64,000 bases of DNA from Nevskia sp. (GCA_021732745.1 JAKFUK010000001.1:570931-634930); one strand, 5' to 3'. Numbered from the stretch's first letter, positions 26,418-37,965 are shown. Made by a program: numbers and translations. The notes: a model not told the origin generated them from the sequence alone.

Positions 26418-26726
26418 ATGATCCCCGGTGAACTGCTGCCGCTAGCCGGTCCCGACATCGAACTGAACGCCGGCCGCGAGACCGTGTCCTTGCGCGTCGC
26501 CAACCTCGGCGACCGGCCGATCCAGGTCGGCTCGCACTATCACTTCTTCGAAACCAACGATGCGCTGAGCTTCGATCGCGCTGCCGCACGCGGCTTCCGG
26601 CTCAACATTCCGGCCGGCACCGCCGTGCGCTTCGAGCCGGGCCAGGAACGCAATATCGAGTTGGTGGCCTACGCGGGCGATCGCATCGTCCACGGTTTCC
26701 AGGGCAAGGTGGAGGGGGCGCTGTGA
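26418..26726 (+). CDS. ureB: Urease beta subunit
   Basis: The 102-residue protein starts [11 protein letters not shown], the canonical beta-subunit opening. It also has the [17 protein letters not shown] block with its histidines, followed by [21 protein letters not shown]. It is full length for the family. It lies 8 bases after ureA. The gap to ureC is 154 bases and is almost filled by a long hairpin repeat, whereas most urease operons keep ureB and ureC adjacent. Confidence 0.96.
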   Translation: MIPGELLPLAGPDIELNAGRETVSLRVANLGDRPIQVGSHYHFFETNDALSFDRAAARGFRLNIPAGTAVRFEPGQERNIELVAYAGDRIVHGFQGKVEGAL

Positions 26727-26744
26727 GCTTCCGGCTAGAAGCAG

Positions 26745-26848
26745 TCTCACGCGGAGAACGCAAAGGACGCGGAGAAAAGCGAAAGCTTTTTCCGAACGGC
26801 TTTGTTATCGTTGCTGTTCTCTGCGATCTCCTCGTTCTCTGCGTGAGA
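26745..26848. repeat. Long CGCGGAGA-unit hairpin between ureB and ureC
   Basis: TCTCACGCGGAGAACG at 26745 is mirrored by CGTTCTCTGCGTGAGA ending at 26848. Inner segments (AAAGGACGCGGAGAAAAGCGAAAGC and GCTGTTCTCTGCGATCTCC) pair partly. Related elements lie at 19861-20055 and 55541-55637. Confidence 0.85.
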
Positions 26849-26880
26849 ATCGCTTTTTCCAGTCGGCAGGGAGCGATGCC

Positions 26881-28608
<1,728 letters not shown>

Positions 28609-28639
28609 CATGAACAATTCCGACGCAGCAGCGCTGTTC

Positions 28640-28760
28640 TCCCTCTCCCCCCGGGGGAGGCTGGAGGTACACGTCCAGCGGGTGAGGGACTCCGCCAGAT
28701 GCGAGCTGCCCGCGCCTCGACAAGAGCGCCCCTCACCCAACCCTCTCCCGGGGGGAGAGG
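28640..28760. repeat. Inverted pair of CCCTCTCCC/GGGAGAGGG palindromes between ureC and ureE
   Basis: The left unit, TCCCTCTCCCCCCGGGGGAGG, ends in GGTGAGGG. The right unit, CCCCTCACCC, leads into CCCTCTCCCGGGGGGAGAGGG. Together they fill most of the 171-base gap before ureE. Confidence 0.85.
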
Positions 28761-28779
28761 GCTTTAGTTCCGCGACGTC

Positions 28780-29226
28780 ATGCTGACCATCACCAAACAT
28801 CTCGGCGGCAACAACAGCGCCGCCACGGTCCGCATCGAACTCCCCTTCGACCTCCGCACCCGCAGCCGCCAGCTCGCGAAGCTGTCCACCGGCGAGGAAG
28901 TCGGCCTGCGCCTCGAACGCGGGCTGGTGTTGCGTGGCGGCGATCGCCTGCAGGCGGATGACGGCCGCATCGTCGAGATCGTCGCGGCGAATGAAGTGGT
29001 GTCGACGGTGACTTGCGACGACCCCTGGCGGCTGGCGCGCGCCAGCTACCACCTCGGCAATCGCCACGTGCCGGTGCAGATCGGCGCTGGCTGGCTGCGT
29101 TTCCGCCATGACCATGTGCTCGATGAAATGCTCCGCGGCCAGGGTTTCAGCGTGATCGTCGAGGAAGCGCCGTTCGAGCCGGAAGGCGGTGCGTATGGCG
29201 GCGGTCACGCCCACGGGCACGGCTGA
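28780..29226 (+). CDS. ureE: Urease accessory protein UreE (nickel metallochaperone)
   Basis: The 148-residue protein has the UreE N-terminal domain ([23 protein letters not shown]) and the metal-binding C-terminal domain with the conserved [14 protein letters not shown] block. Its His there is the nickel-bridging residue. A short His tail (GGGHAHGHG) provides extra nickel binding. It supplies nickel to UreG during urease maturation. The start lies just after a REP pair and lacks an obvious Shine-Dalgarno. The end overlaps or abuts ureF. Confidence 0.93.
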   Translation: MLTITKHLGGNNSAATVRIELPFDLRTRSRQLAKLSTGEEVGLRLERGLVLRGGDRLQADDGRIVEIVAANEVVSTVTCDDPWRLARASYHLGNRHVPVQIGAGWLRFRHDHVLDEMLRGQGFSVIVEEAPFEPEGGAYGGGHAHGHG

Positions 29227-29233
29227 AGCTGAG

Positions 29234-29923
29234 ATGTACGGCCATGGCGCAGGCGGCGGCACGGCATTGCTGCGATTGCTGAACCTGACCAGCCCGGCCC
29301 TGCCAATCGGCGGCTTCCACTTTTCGCAGGGGCTGGAGGACGCGGTCGAACGCGGTCTGGTCCATGACGCCGCCAGCACCGGCGACTGGATCGCCGGCCT
29401 CGCCGAACACGCGCTCGGCACGCTCGACCTGCCGCTGCTGCTGCGTCTGCACTCGGCCTGGACCGACAGGAGCACGATGCGCGTCTGGCGCCTGAGCGCG
29501 CGGCTGATCGCGTCGCGCGAGACCGCAGAACTGCGCGCAGAAGACCGGCATCTCGGATCAGCGCTGGCCCGGGTGCTGATCGAGCACGGGATCAACGAAG
29601 CCAAGCCCTGGGTCAGTCATGTCGATGCCAGCCACGCGGCCCTGTTTGCGCTGGCGGCGGCGCGCTGGGATATCTGCGCGGCCGATGCCGCGACCGGTTA
29701 CCTGTGGAGCTGGTGCGAGAACCAGGTGCTGGCGGCGATCAAGCTGGTGCCGCTCGGCCAGAGCGCCGGCCAGCGGCTGCTCGGCCAGTTGATCCAGCGA
29801 ATACCGGAGATCGTCGAGACGGCTGCCGGCATCGACGACGAGGACATCGGCATCGCCAGCCCGATGCAGGGCATTGCCAGCGCGCGGCACGAAACCCAGT
29901 ACTCGCGGCTGTTCCGCTCGTAG
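29234..29923 (+). CDS. ureF: Urease accessory protein UreF
   Basis: With the start at ATG 29234 the product is 229 residues, the usual UreF size, opening MYGHGAGGGTALLRLLNLTSPALPIGGFHFSQGLE, where the last part is the family hallmark. In-frame GTG 29189 and ATG 29195 would give a longer version overlapping ureE. Later UreF blocks include WSWCENQVLAAIKLVPLGQSAGQ and ASARHETQYSRLFRS at the C-terminus. UreF bridges UreD and UreG in the activation complex. The TAG stop codon lies at the GTAGG edge of a REP repeat. Confidence 0.92.
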   Translation: MYGHGAGGGTALLRLLNLTSPALPIGGFHFSQGLEDAVERGLVHDAASTGDWIAGLAEHALGTLDLPLLLRLHSAWTDRSTMRVWRLSARLIASRETAELRAEDRHLGSALARVLIEHGINEAKPWVSHVDASHAALFALAAARWDICAADAATGYLWSWCENQVLAAIKLVPLGQSAGQRLLGQLIQRIPEIVETAAGIDDEDIGIASPMQGIASARHETQYSRLFRS

Positions 29924-29987
29924 GTCCCGATTCATCCGGACTGTGCATCCGGCTGGCAAGGGCCGTGTCCGGATGAATCAGGACCTG
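29920..29987. repeat. GTAG-headed REP pair at the ureF stop codon
   Basis: GTAGGTCCCGATTCATCCGGAC is mirrored by GTCCGGATGAATCAGGACCTGC. Slightly diverged copy of the 10100/12782/26008 family; its first bases supply the ureF stop. Confidence 0.88.
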
Positions 29988-30086
29988 CGGGATGGCACCT
30001 GTTTTGCTGCCCTTCGTGCAGGTCGCCGCCACGGCGCACCATCGAGGAGCAGCGATCATGCAAACGTCCGCGCAGCGCAGCGCTTC

Positions 30087-31346
30087 ATGAGCGGCCATAT
30101 CGACGCCGCCTGGCGTTTCCGGCGCAAGACCGGTCTGGTGCTGACCGCCGGTGGCTCGCGCGGGGCTTATCAGGCGGGCGTGCTGAAGCGGATCGGCGAA
30201 ATCCCGAGCTTGCGCGGCAAGCCCTCGCCGTTCCCGATCGTCACCGGGGCTTCGGCAGGGGCGATCAACGGCATGATGATCGCCGGCGGCAGCGAGGACT
30301 TTCATGGCGCGACGCGGCGGCTGGCGCAGCTGTGGTCGCAGTTGCAGGCGAAGCAGGTCTATCGCACCGATATCCGGGCACTGCTGCGCAATGGCCTGAA
30401 GCTGGGCCTCGATGCCGCGACCGGCACGCTGTTCGGTGCCGGACGAGTCGAATCGCTGCTCGATACCTCCCCACTCCCCGCCTTCCTCAAGGAACATCTG
30501 TCACCGGACGGCACGGCGCGTGCGCTCGCTGCCGGACATCTGTACGCGCTGGCGGTGACTGCCACCGGCTACCACTCCGGCAAGTCCTACACCTTCATCG
30601 AAGGCCAGCCGGGACATCCGCTGTGGCTCAAGAGCCGCCGGGTGGCGCTGAAGGCGAAAATCGGCATTTCCCATATCTGTGCGTCGGCGGCGATTCCGGT
30701 CGTGTTCCCGCCGGCCCCGATCGTGATCGACGGTGCCACCGCCTGGTTCGGTGATGGCGCGCTGCGCCTGACCACGCCGATGAGCCCGGCGATCCGCCTC
30801 GGCGCCAGCCGGGTGCTGGCGATCGGCATTCGTTGTGCCAACTCGGCTAATCACCTGACGCGTGCGGAGCTGGCGCCGATGGTCGACGACGTCGGCCATT
30901 CGCTGCGCCGACCGCCGCTGTCGCAGATCTGCGGCGTATTCATGAACGCGGTGTTTCTGGATCATCTCGACGCCGATCTCGATCATCTGAAACGGATGAA
31001 CGAGCTGATCGCGGCGATGCCGGACGCGAGCCGCGAAGCCGTCAACGGCCGCATGCGCGAGCCGATCAAAGTGGTCGAGCCGCTGGCGATCTCGCCGTCC
31101 GAGGATCTGGCGGTGATCGCCAATACCATGAAGCACCGCATTCCCGGCACCGTGCGCTACCTGCTCGACGCCCTTGGCCGACCGGACGCCCGCAGCGCCG
31201 ATCTGACCAGCTACCTGCTGTTCGACTCGCAGTTCACCCGCGAACTGATCCGCATCGGTTACGAAGACGCGGGCCGGCAGATCGACGAGATCGAGACTTT
31301 TCTGAGGCAAGTTCCGGCGGTCAGCAGCCGCGAGGAAGTTCCGTAA
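30087..31346 (+). CDS. Patatin-like phospholipase family protein
   Basis: The product is 419 residues. The patatin catalytic dyad and oxyanion hole are visible: GGSRGAYQAGVLK near residue 25 (oxyanion), GASAGAING (nucleophile Ser in G-x-S-x-G) and FGDGALRLTTPM (catalytic Asp in the DG motif). The C-terminal third is a helical extension with no recognised domain. No signal peptide is evident. The open frame extends upstream into ureF and a repeat, so I chose ATG 30087. The gene sits between ureF and ureG, where urease operons normally have ureG, so it is either a passenger or a rearrangement relic. Substrate unknown; lipid acyl hydrolase by family. Confidence 0.85.
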   Translation: MSGHIDAAWRFRRKTGLVLTAGGSRGAYQAGVLKRIGEIPSLRGKPSPFPIVTGASAGAINGMMIAGGSEDFHGATRRLAQLWSQLQAKQVYRTDIRALLRNGLKLGLDAATGTLFGAGRVESLLDTSPLPAFLKEHLSPDGTARALAAGHLYALAVTATGYHSGKSYTFIEGQPGHPLWLKSRRVALKAKIGISHICASAAIPVVFPPAPIVIDGATAWFGDGALRLTTPMSPAIRLGASRVLAIGIRCANSANHLTRAELAPMVDDVGHSLRRPPLSQICGVFMNAVFLDHLDADLDHLKRMNELIAAMPDASREAVNGRMREPIKVVEPLAISPSEDLAVIANTMKHRIPGTVRYLLDALGRPDARSADLTSYLLFDSQFTRELIRIGYEDAGRQIDEIETFLRQVPAVSSREEVP

Positions 31347-31370
31347 AACGATCTGGTCGAGGGGCGCTCA

Positions 31371-31632
31371 GCAAAAGCAACAGCAACGGCAAAAAGACCG
31401 GGCGCTGCGCGCAAGGCGCAAAGGAAAAAGAAAGGTAAAAAGAAAGGAAAAGAGAGAAAAGCTGAAAACTCGAAAATCTCGAACGCCTTGGCCGTTGCAG
31501 TCCGCATCAAGCTCGGCAAGGTTCGGGGAAACCAAATCCGCTTTTTTTAATATCAATGCTGTTGCTTTTGCCGTTGCCGCTCTTTCTGTTCCCTTTCTTT
31601 TCCCTTTGCGCCTTGCGCGCAGCGCCCTGCTG
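31371..31632. repeat. Long inverted repeat between patatin-like gene and ureG
   Basis: The left arm GCAAAAGCAACAGCAACGGCAAAAAG continues through GGGCGCTGCGCGCAAGGCGCAAAGG. The right arm mirrors it: GCTGTTGCTTTTGCCGTTGCCGCTCTTTC and CCTTTGCGCCTTGCGCGCAGCGCCC. Purine-rich AAAGAAAGG tracts lie on one side and pyrimidine tracts on the other. The 308-base gap holds no gene; the hairpin lies between convergent genes. Confidence 0.82.
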
Positions 31633-31654
31633 TTTTTTGACGTTGCTTCTTCGC

Positions 31655-32293
<639 letters not shown>

Positions 32294-32356
32294 CGCTTGT
32301 CTGGCCCCGGATGGGGTACGGACGATGATGAAGCAAGCGCTGTACCGGCACGCGCC

Positions 32357-33682
32357 TCAGGGCAGCGTGCAGACGCGCGCGACGATGCCGCGCGATTCGC
32401 CGTCCTGCGCGTAGTCCTGCCAGACCAGCGCGACATCGCCCTCGGCATCGGTGGCGATGCCGGGATAGAGCACGGCTTCGGCCGCGTCGACATCGACCCG
32501 CAGCGGTGCCGTGATGGCCGCGCCGCCAGCACCGTGGCGCTGCGCGACGATGCCGGCCCCGTGCGCGGCGACGATGAAGCCGCCGTCGGGCGTGCCAGCC
32601 AGCACCGGCGCGCGCAGGCTCGTGAGCGGCGCACCGAACGAGGTTTCTGCGGCGCGTGGCGCGCCATCGGGCCCGTAGCGGCGCAACCGTCCACCGAGCG
32701 CGCCGAAATCGAAACCGTTGCGCTGCCAGGCGACCACGAAATCCCCACCAGGTGCAACCAGCAGCGCCGGACGGTCCGAGAATTCGGTCGGCGCTTGATC
32801 GACCGCGAACAAGCGCAGCAGACCCGACGAGGTCGGCGGCGGCGTGTCGATCTGGAAGGCGGCACCGCGTGCCCTGCCATCGGCCGTGTAGCGACGGCCA
32901 AAAATGCCGCCGCCGCTTTGTACGCCGGTACCGTCCAGACCGTCGAGCGGCACGCTTTGTCGCACCGTGGCCTGCCAGACGACAACGAAATCGCCGCGCG
33001 CATCAACGCCCACCGTCGGCAGCCGCAGGTTGGTCGGTGTCGACTCGAACACGCTGAACTGCGCCACCCTCACCGCGTTGGTCGGATCGAATACCCGGGC
33101 GCTGATGTTGACGCGGCGCACCGAGCCGAACACCGGCACCGGCGAATCGCGTTCCGGCCAGACGAAGATGGCGTTGCCGGCGTCATCCAGCGCCACGCTG
33201 ACTTTCACCAGGATGTCGCGCACGCCGTTGTTGACGCGAAACTCGTTGCCCACCGGCGTGCCGTCCGCCGCGTAGCGCTGCGCGTAGGCGTTGAGCGCCA
33301 GGCTGTCCTGACCGTTCGATTGCCAGGCGATCACGAAGGCGCCGGAAGCATTGATCGCAATCGCCGGAAACACCTGACGGTTGGCGCGAAAGCGGTTGAC
33401 GCGGAACTGCGGCCCCAGCGGCGTGCCGTCGGCGGCAAAGCGCCGCGCGAAAATGTCCGAGGCACCCCTGTCATCGACCGCACTTTCCCAGGCAATCACG
33501 AAGCGGCCGTCCGGCGCGCGGGCGACCACCGGGTAGCGCTGTTCGCCAGCGGTAATCTCATTGACGCGGAACGGCGTGGCTGGCGTGTCGCAGGCGGCAA
33601 TCGGCGCGGCGCGCAGCAATTGGGGCTGGAAGGCCGCAAAAACCAGCGCGGCAGCGGCGGACAGCAGTTGAAGACGGAGCAT
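32357..33682 (-). CDS. Secreted repeat protein, probable beta-propeller-like
   Basis: The product is 441 residues with a Sec signal peptide (MLRLQLLSAAAALVFAAF...LLRAAPIAA). The mature protein consists of imperfect repeats of about 50-60 residues. Each combines a strand like FVIAWES or FVVAWQ, a piece such as DIFARRFAADGTPLGP and a strand FRVN; six or so units can be counted. Such 'RYAADGTPVG...FRVN...FVVAWQS' repeats occur in many secreted bacterial proteins and are expected to form a propeller or solenoid. No catalytic motif is visible. It lies 13 bases after the esterase gene on the same strand, so the two are probably cotranscribed. Confidence 0.72.
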   Translation of the reverse strand: MLRLQLLSAAAALVFAAFQPQLLRAAPIAACDTPATPFRVNEITAGEQRYPVVARAPDGRFVIAWESAVDDRGASDIFARRFAADGTPLGPQFRVNRFRANRQVFPAIAINASGAFVIAWQSNGQDSLALNAYAQRYAADGTPVGNEFRVNNGVRDILVKVSVALDDAGNAIFVWPERDSPVPVFGSVRRVNISARVFDPTNAVRVAQFSVFESTPTNLRLPTVGVDARGDFVVVWQATVRQSVPLDGLDGTGVQSGGGIFGRRYTADGRARGAAFQIDTPPPTSSGLLRLFAVDQAPTEFSDRPALLVAPGGDFVVAWQRNGFDFGALGGRLRRYGPDGAPRAAETSFGAPLTSLRAPVLAGTPDGGFIVAAHGAGIVAQRHGAGGAAITAPLRVDVDAAEAVLYPGIATDAEGDVALVWQDYAQDGESRGIVARVCTLP

Positions 33683-33695
33683 GGTGGTTTCCCGG

Positions 33696-34622
33696 TCAGC
33701 GCCGCGCAAAGGCGCGGAAGAACTGCCACATCGCACGCGTGGCGTCGACATCCTGGGTGGTCAGGCCCAGGGCCACCGACACGCTGAGCGCGCCCGGCCA
33801 GGTGTGGCCGCCGTTGTCGATGATGTAGTGATCGACGCGAGCACCGTCGGCGCAGCCGTCGTGACGCTGCAAGTGCACCACCGTGCCGTCATCGTTCGGA
33901 TCAAGATCGGCAACCCGCGTCGGCCCAAGGGTGCAGCCCGCCGCATTGGCCCAGTGCTGCGCGGTTTGCAGCGAGGACGAGAACAGCAGGTTGCCGTCGT
34001 AGCGGATCTGCTCGTCGTCGGTGCCGTGGAAGATCACCATCGGCGTCGGCAGGCCGGGCGCGCAAGCCAGGCGATCGTCGTTGTGGATGCTGCCGGCAAT
34101 GATCGCGCCAGCGGCAATGCGCGAAGCCTGCTCGCAGATGAAACGCTGGGTCATCTGGCCGCCGTTGGAATACCCGGCCATGTAGATGCGCTTAGGGTCG
34201 ATCGGCAGACGGGCAATCGCGGAATCGATGACCTGGTTCAGGAAGCCGACATCGTCGACGGTCACAGCAAACGACGAGCCGCCGTAGTTCCAGCGGCCGT
34301 TCAGCGACGACGGCAGGATGACGTGGACGCCGTGGTCGCGCGCCAGGGCGGCGACTTCGGTCAGATCGGCCATGTCCACCGGCGAGCCCTGCAGGTATTC
34401 GAGCAGGATCACCGCCGGTGCCAGCACCGGCCCGGGCGGGGCGTCGGTCGGCGACAGATACAGCACGTCGCGGGTGCGGCCGTCGACCAGCAACTGCTGC
34501 TGGTACGGCTGCACATTCTCGTAGCTGCCGATATCGCGGGCGGCCGCAGTACCGGCCTGCGCGAACAGCGCCAGACCGAACAGCGCCAGCCATCCGCGAT
34601 GCAATCCCGCATGTATCGCCAT
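33696..34622 (-). CDS. Secreted PHB-depolymerase-like alpha/beta-hydrolase esterase
   Basis: The product is 308 residues. The signal peptide is MAIHAGLHRGWLALFGLALFAQAGTAAA. The alpha/beta-hydrolase triad is visible: Ser in AGYSNGGQMTQRF, Asp in IFHGTDDEQIRYDG and His in DNGGHTWPG. The arrangement, including early strand RTRDVLYLSP and lid-region NYGGSSFAVTVDDVGFL, matches the PHB depolymerase/feruloyl-esterase-like (LpqC) family. CAGGAG 6 bases before the ATG supports the start. A polyester or aromatic ester outside the cytoplasm is the likely substrate. It is cotranscribed with the secreted repeat protein downstream. Confidence 0.82.
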   Translation of the reverse strand: MAIHAGLHRGWLALFGLALFAQAGTAAARDIGSYENVQPYQQQLLVDGRTRDVLYLSPTDAPPGPVLAPAVILLEYLQGSPVDMADLTEVAALARDHGVHVILPSSLNGRWNYGGSSFAVTVDDVGFLNQVIDSAIARLPIDPKRIYMAGYSNGGQMTQRFICEQASRIAAGAIIAGSIHNDDRLACAPGLPTPMVIFHGTDDEQIRYDGNLLFSSSLQTAQHWANAAGCTLGPTRVADLDPNDDGTVVHLQRHDGCADGARVDHYIIDNGGHTWPGALSVSVALGLTTQDVDATRAMWQFFRAFARR

Positions 34623-34801
34623 CGTCCGCTCCTGAAAGTCACCGCACGTCGCGATTTTCGCACTGGCACGCAGCAGGAATCGCGCCTGCCGTACCGATGA
34701 TCCACTCGTCAATACATCTCATCGGAAATATGCATCCTGAATACGCACACGGCGGCCCGACGGATGAAGTCCGCGATGCCCTGACCGTGAACGCACCGGC
34801 T

Positions 34802-35347
34802 CTAAAGCAGCAGCGCACCTTCATGGCGCAGCAGCCATTCCTTGCGATCAAGCCCGCCGCCGTAGCCGGTGAGATTGCCGTTGGCACCGATCACCCGATG
34901 GCATGGCACGATGATCGAGATCGGATTGCGGCCATTGGCCAGGCCCACGGCGCGGGAGGCCTTCGGATCGCCCAGACGGGTCGCTAGCTCGCCGTAGCTG
35001 ATGGTCACGCCGCAAGGGATTTCCAGCAGCGCCGCCCAGACCCGCTGCTGGAATGGCGTGCCGCGCGGCGCCAGTGGCAGGTCGAAATGCTCGCGCTTGC
35101 GCTCGAAGTATTCGAGCAACTGGACGATGACGGCCTTGAACGGCGCTTCATCCCAGACCCAATCCGGCTGCTTCTGCGGCCAGACCTCGTGACTTTCCAT
35201 GTACAGGCCTTGCAGGGCGATGCCATCGCCGAACAGCAGCAGCTCGCCGATCGGGCTCGGCGCGATGCAGTAGAAGGTCTGCGTCTTCGCGGCACTGGCC
35301 GCGAACGCTGCCACCGCCTGTCGCAGTTCGCGCTTGCCGAGCGTCAT
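34802..35347 (-). CDS. ogt: Methylated-DNA-[protein]-cysteine S-methyltransferase
   Basis: The product is 181 residues. The methyl-acceptor active site is intact ([13 protein letters not shown]) within the DNA-binding domain ([27 protein letters not shown]). The smaller N-terminal domain is divergent, as usual for Ogt-type enzymes without an Ada domain. It removes O6-alkyl groups from guanine in a suicide reaction. The start at ATG 35347 lies 7 bases after the alkA stop on the same strand, so alkA-ogt form an alkylation-repair operon. Confidence 0.92.
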   Translation of the reverse strand: MTLGKRELRQAVAAFAASAAKTQTFYCIAPSPIGELLLFGDGIALQGLYMESHEVWPQKQPDWVWDEAPFKAVIVQLLEYFERKREHFDLPLAPRGTPFQQRVWAALLEIPCGVTISYGELATRLGDPKASRAVGLANGRNPISIIVPCHRVIGANGNLTGYGGGLDRKEWLLRHEGALLL

Positions 35348-35354
35348 CGCCGCT

Positions 35355-36260
35355 TCAGCCGCCGCTTTCGGTGCTGGTGCCCATTCGCAGCAGCCGCCAC
35401 AGATACAGCGCTGCATAGGCGCGATACGGCCGCCAGGCTTCGGCGGCGCGGTCGGCTTCCTTCGGCTTGACGCCGCCGAGCGCGTTGCACAGCGCCAGAT
35501 CGCCGGTCGGGAAAGCGTCGGCGTCCCTGAGCGCGCGCATCGCCACGTAGTTCGAGGTCCAGTGACCGATGCCGGGGATGCTGCGGAAGCGTTCCAGTTC
35601 TGCCGCCTGATCGCAGCCCGGTTCCAGCAGCAGCTCGCCGGCCACATAGGCTTGGGCGACCGAATGGATGGTCTGCGCGCGGCGCTGGGTCAGGCCCAGA
35701 TTGATCAGCGTCTGCAACTCGGCCGCCGCGATCAGCTCGGCACGCGGCGTGAAGAACTTCAGCTCCGCGTAAGGCGTGGTGGTGGCATCGCCGAAAGCCG
35801 CTGCAAAGCGGCTGAACAAGGTGGTGGCCGCTTTCACCGTCACCTGCTGGCCAACGATCGCCCGCAGCACCAGCTCGAAGCCATCGAAGCCGCCGGGCAC
35901 CCGCAGGCCCGGCACCGCCGCGACCACCGGCTTCAGGATCGGATCAGCACCCAACACGCGGGCGATGGCGATCGGATCGGCATCGAGATCGAGCAACTGC
36001 CGCAGCTTGATGGTGAGCCGGTCGGCCACCATTTCCAGCGACGGCGACAGCTCGACAGCAAGCTGATCGCGCTTCGCCGTCGCCGATACCGCCAGCCAGC
36101 CTTCTGCAGCATCGAGTCGCACGGTGCGCAGGTAGCGACCATCGACCACCGCTTCAACCCCCGCCGCCCCGCGTCCGCCGAGAAAGCTCAGCAAGGCATC
36201 CCAGGCCAGCGGCGGCTGGTAGTTCAGCGTCAGCCGCAGGGTGTCGGCAGTTGCCTTCAT
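35355..36260 (-). CDS. alkA: DNA-3-methyladenine glycosylase II (AlkA-type)
   Basis: The product is 301 residues. An AlkA N-terminal domain (residues 1-115, [21 protein letters not shown]) is followed by the HhH-GPD glycosylase fold. The helix-hairpin-helix is [20 protein letters not shown] and the catalytic Asp lies in [12 protein letters not shown]. It excises alkylated bases and is followed by ogt. Its start overlaps the end of ygfX (ATGA), but the shared operon is probably coincidental in function. There is no fused Ada domain. Confidence 0.9.
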   Translation of the reverse strand: MKATADTLRLTLNYQPPLAWDALLSFLGGRGAAGVEAVVDGRYLRTVRLDAAEGWLAVSATAKRDQLAVELSPSLEMVADRLTIKLRQLLDLDADPIAIARVLGADPILKPVVAAVPGLRVPGGFDGFELVLRAIVGQQVTVKAATTLFSRFAAAFGDATTTPYAELKFFTPRAELIAAAELQTLINLGLTQRRAQTIHSVAQAYVAGELLLEPGCDQAAELERFRSIPGIGHWTSNYVAMRALRDADAFPTGDLALCNALGGVKPKEADRAAEAWRPYRAYAALYLWRLLRMGTSTESGG

Positions 36261-36718
36261 GCGCCAGGCTTGGCCAGCGCTTCGCCGGACTTCAGCCGCG
36301 CGCGCAGGCGGCGCAGCAGTTCGGGATCGAGTTCGTCGCCGACCAGGGCGCGGCTGCGGCGGCGGCCGTCGGCGAGCTTGAAGTTCAGTACCAATAAATG
36401 CCGGGTGACCAGGGTCGATGGCAGCAGGGTCGCGTCACTGGCCTCTCCCGCTGCGGTTTCAAGGCTCCACTTCGGGCTGTCGGCATGCCAGGTCAGGCGG
36501 ATGAGCGCTTTCTTGCCGAATCCGATCACCGGATGCCGACGCAGGCTGAACCAGGAGATCAGCAGCAGACCCGACAGCAGCAGGCCCATGTGATCCGGCG
36601 GCTGCGCGATCATCGCCAGCGAAGCCGCGAGCACATGCAGACCGACGATCAATTGCATGCCGCGCAGGCTGGGACGCGGCCGCAGGTCAAGCGTTGCGCT
36701 GAAGGCGTTCGATGACAT
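36257..36718 (-). CDS. ygfX: YgfX-family membrane protein (CptA-like)
   Basis: The product is 153 residues from ATG 36718. Two membrane helices (MQLIVGLHVLAASLAMIA and GLLLSGLLLISWFSL) lie near the N-terminus, followed by a soluble domain (LTWHADSPKWSLETAAGE, LLVLNFKLADGRRRSRALV, DELDPELLRRLRARL). This is the YgfX layout, and its place directly after sdhE (YgfY) is the conserved gammaproteobacterial arrangement. It begins inside the last 32 bases of sdhE in another frame. Proposed roles in E. coli include an inhibitor of cytoskeletal proteins, which is debated. Confidence 0.78.
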   Translation of the reverse strand: MSSNAFSATLDLRPRPSLRGMQLIVGLHVLAASLAMIAQPPDHMGLLLSGLLLISWFSLRRHPVIGFGKKALIRLTWHADSPKWSLETAAGEASDATLLPSTLVTRHLLVLNFKLADGRRRSRALVGDELDPELLRRLRARLKSGEALAKPGA

Positions 36719-36920
36719 GGGCGTACTCGGCCGGTGGCGGGGTCTGGCCGACGATCCAGGCCCAGAGGTCCGGATCCTCGCATTCGAGCAGGCGCAGGAA
36801 CACCCACTTTTCTTCCGAGGTGGCGGTTTCGTAGTGTCGGGCGAGAAAGCCGCCAAACAGCACGTCGAGTTCCTTCATGCCGCGGCGGCACAGGAAGCGG
36901 AGACGGGCGAGGTCGCTCAT
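36687..36920 (-). CDS. sdhE: Succinate dehydrogenase FAD assembly factor SdhE
   Basis: The product is 77 residues. The diagnostic RG-x-x-E motif is present in FLCRRGMKELDVLFGGF, followed by EEKWVFLRLLECEDPDLWAWI. SdhE promotes covalent attachment of FAD to SdhA. ATG 36920 gives a canonical N-terminus (MSDLARLRFLC), and the open frame upstream lies in repeats. It sits directly downstream of the sdh genes in this genome, next to ygfX. Confidence 0.93.
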   Translation of the reverse strand: MSDLARLRFLCRRGMKELDVLFGGFLARHYETATSEEKWVFLRLLECEDPDLWAWIVGQTPPPAEYAHVIERLQRNA

Positions 36921-36987
36921 GGATGGGAGGGCGGGAAGAGGGTCCCCGATTATCGCCGATGGCTGCGGATCGGGGCGCTTGCGCAGA

Positions 36988-37173
36988 GTGGGCAAGCTGC
37001 ATCTGCCCACGCGGTGCGCATCGGTCCAGCCTCGGCGAATAGGTGGGCAGATGAGCCCTACCCACCCTACGGGCCCGAGTTCAACGCCCACACCGTAGGG
37101 TGGATAAGCGCAGCGCATCCACCGGTTCGCGGGTGCTGCGCGTGGCGGATGCGCTGGCGCTTATCCGCCCTAC
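36988..37173. repeat. Cluster of GTGGGCA and GTAGGGTGGATAAGCGC palindromes
   Basis: The gap between sdhE and sdhB contains GTGGGCAAGCTGCATCTGCCCAC, then TAGGTGGGCAG...CCCACCCTAC, then an inverted pair GTAGGGTGGATAAGCGCAGCGC / GCGCTGGCGCTTATCCGCCCTAC. The outer ends again read GTAG/CTAC. Confidence 0.8.
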
Positions 37174-37179
37174 AACTGA

Positions 37180-37965
37180 TCAGCCGCGGCGCTCGACCAG
37201 CATCTTCTTGGTTTCGGCAATCGCCTTCGCCGGGTTCAGACCCTTCGGGCAGGTCTTCGAGCAGTTCATGATCGTGTGGCAGCGGTACAGCTTGAACGGG
37301 TCTTCGAGCTGGTCCAGACGCTCGCCGGTGGCTTCGTCGCGCGAATCGACCAGCCAGCGGTAGGCGGCCATCAGCACGGCCGGGCCGAGGTAACGATCGC
37401 CGTTCCACCAGTAGCTCGGGCAGGACGTCGAGCAGCAGGCGCAGAGGATGCACTCGTACAGGCCGTCGAGCTTGGCGCGGTCTTCCTCGCTCTGCAGGCG
37501 CTCGCGGGTCGGGGCTGGCGTGTCGGTCTTGAGCCAGGGCTCGACCGAGGCGTACTGGGCGTAGAAGTGGGTCAGGTCCGGAATCAGGTCCTTGACTACC
37601 GGCATGTGCGGCAGCGGGTAGATCTTGACCTCGCCCTTCACGTCATCGCAGGCCTTGGTGCAGGCCAAGGTGTTGGTGCCGTCGATGTTCATCGCGCAGG
37701 AACCGCAGATGCCTTCGCGGCAGGAGCGGCGGAAGGTAAGCGTGGCGTCCATCTCGCTCTTGATCTTGATCAGGGCGTCGAGCACCATCGGACCGCACTT
37801 GTCCATGTCGATCTCATAGGTATCGACGCGGGGATTGGCCTGGGTGTCCGGATCGTAGCGGTAGATCTTGAACGCGCGGACGTTCTTGGCGCCGGCAGGG
37901 GCCTTGAACAGCTTGCCGGCGTTGCGGTCGATCTTCGAGTTCTTGGGAAGCGTGAGCTGTGCCAT
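37180..37965 (-). CDS. sdhB: Succinate dehydrogenase iron-sulfur subunit
   Basis: The product is 261 residues. The plant-type [2Fe-2S] ligands are in [16 protein letters not shown] and NTLACTKAC; the [4Fe-4S]/[3Fe-4S] ligands are in [17 protein letters not shown] and [17 protein letters not shown]. Length and motifs are complete. It carries electrons from SdhA FAD to ubiquinone at SdhCD in the inner membrane. It is last in the sdhC-sdhD-sdhA-(DUF2939)-sdhB order. Confidence 0.96.
   Translation of the reverse strand: MAQLTLPKNSKIDRNAGKLFKAPAGAKNVRAFKIYRYDPDTQANPRVDTYEIDMDKCGPMVLDALIKIKSEMDATLTFRRSCREGICGSCAMNIDGTNTLACTKACDDVKGEVKIYPLPHMPVVKDLIPDLTHFYAQYASVEPWLKTDTPAPTRERLQSEEDRAKLDGLYECILCACCSTSCPSYWWNGDRYLGPAVLMAAYRWLVDSRDEATGERLDQLEDPFKLYRCHTIMNCSKTCPKGLNPAKAIAETKKMLVERRG

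Noticed and set aside
29874..30086. Upstream extension of the patatin-like protein
   Set aside because: The extra codons lie in the end of ureF and a REP pair; the conserved protein begins near 30087.
36988..37173. CRISPR-like array
   Set aside because: The repeats are inverted, differ in sequence and lack regular spacers; they are REP-type palindromes. No CRISPR array was found anywhere in the window.
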